Positions 5,154 through 5,174 of a stretch of DNA of 5,174 nt are shown here, one piece after another. Location: contig JAMPYD010000181.1 of the NCBI GenBank assembly GCA_023700845.1, positions 1 through 5,174 of the forward strand, read 5' to 3'. Both the position numbers and the translations under genes were made by a program. The notes below the pieces were generated by a model. The model saw only the letters and a list, made by a program, of their open reading frames with translations, was not told the DNA's origin and searched no databases. The DNA is from Elusimicrobiota bacterium (GTDB lineage Bacteria > Elusimicrobiota > Elusimicrobia > UBA1565 > UBA9628). Within the stretch, counting starts at the first letter, position 1. Each line of letters starts with the position of its first letter.

Positions 5154-5174
5154 GCCCCCGCCAGTGGCGGGGGC
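5154..5174. repeat. GC-rich inverted repeat at the window edge
   Basis: GCCCCCGCC (5154-5162) and GGCGGGGGC (5166-5174) form a perfect 9-bp stem with an AGT loop. It may continue beyond the window. On the minus strand it is not followed by a T-run, so it is not a clear terminator for an upstream minus-strand gene. On the plus strand any T-run would lie outside the window. Confidence 0.6.

Overview
This is a GC-rich (roughly two-thirds G+C by eye), densely coded stretch of bacterial chromosome. It carries six complete genes, five on the minus strand and one on the plus strand. It holds housekeeping DNA-recombination genes (recA and a Xer-type recombinase), three unrecognised secreted proteins or lipoproteins, and a membrane-anchored serine hydrolase of the beta-lactamase / D,D-peptidase superfamily. 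There is no sign of a phage, transposon, CRISPR array or RNA gene. The signal peptides, the lipobox and the periplasm-type hydrolase suggest a bacterium with a cell envelope, probably a diderm. The phylum cannot be fixed from the window; a high-GC, poorly cultured lineage such as Elusimicrobiota is only a guess.

Layout. Positions 33-1557 (minus) hold xerD followed 19 bases later by a small secreted protein, probably one transcription unit. Positions 1558-1649 hold the recA terminator, an 18-bp perfect palindrome and the likely xerD promoter. Positions 1650-2735 (minus) are recA. Positions 2736-2912 are a divergent regulatory region with a recA promoter (extended -10), a leaderless-looking promoter for the plus-strand lipoprotein gene, and between them a tandem array of five GTTCG elements. 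Positions 2913-3434 (plus) are the lipoprotein, which converges with 3441-3965 (minus), a secreted protein translated just after the serine hydrolase at 3969-5120 (minus). The right edge (5154-5174) is a strong GC hairpin.

The standout is the array upstream of recA. Five GTTCG elements are spaced 12, 11, 11 and 11 bp apart, giving three overlapping GTTC-N7-GTTC direct repeats plus one exact GAAC-N4-GTTC palindrome that contains the presumed recA -35 element. These two geometries are the LexA (SOS) box types known from Alphaproteobacteria and from Gram-positive bacteria respectively. The array is therefore very likely the SOS operator of recA, with an unusual multi-site architecture. It may also control the divergent lipoprotein gene.
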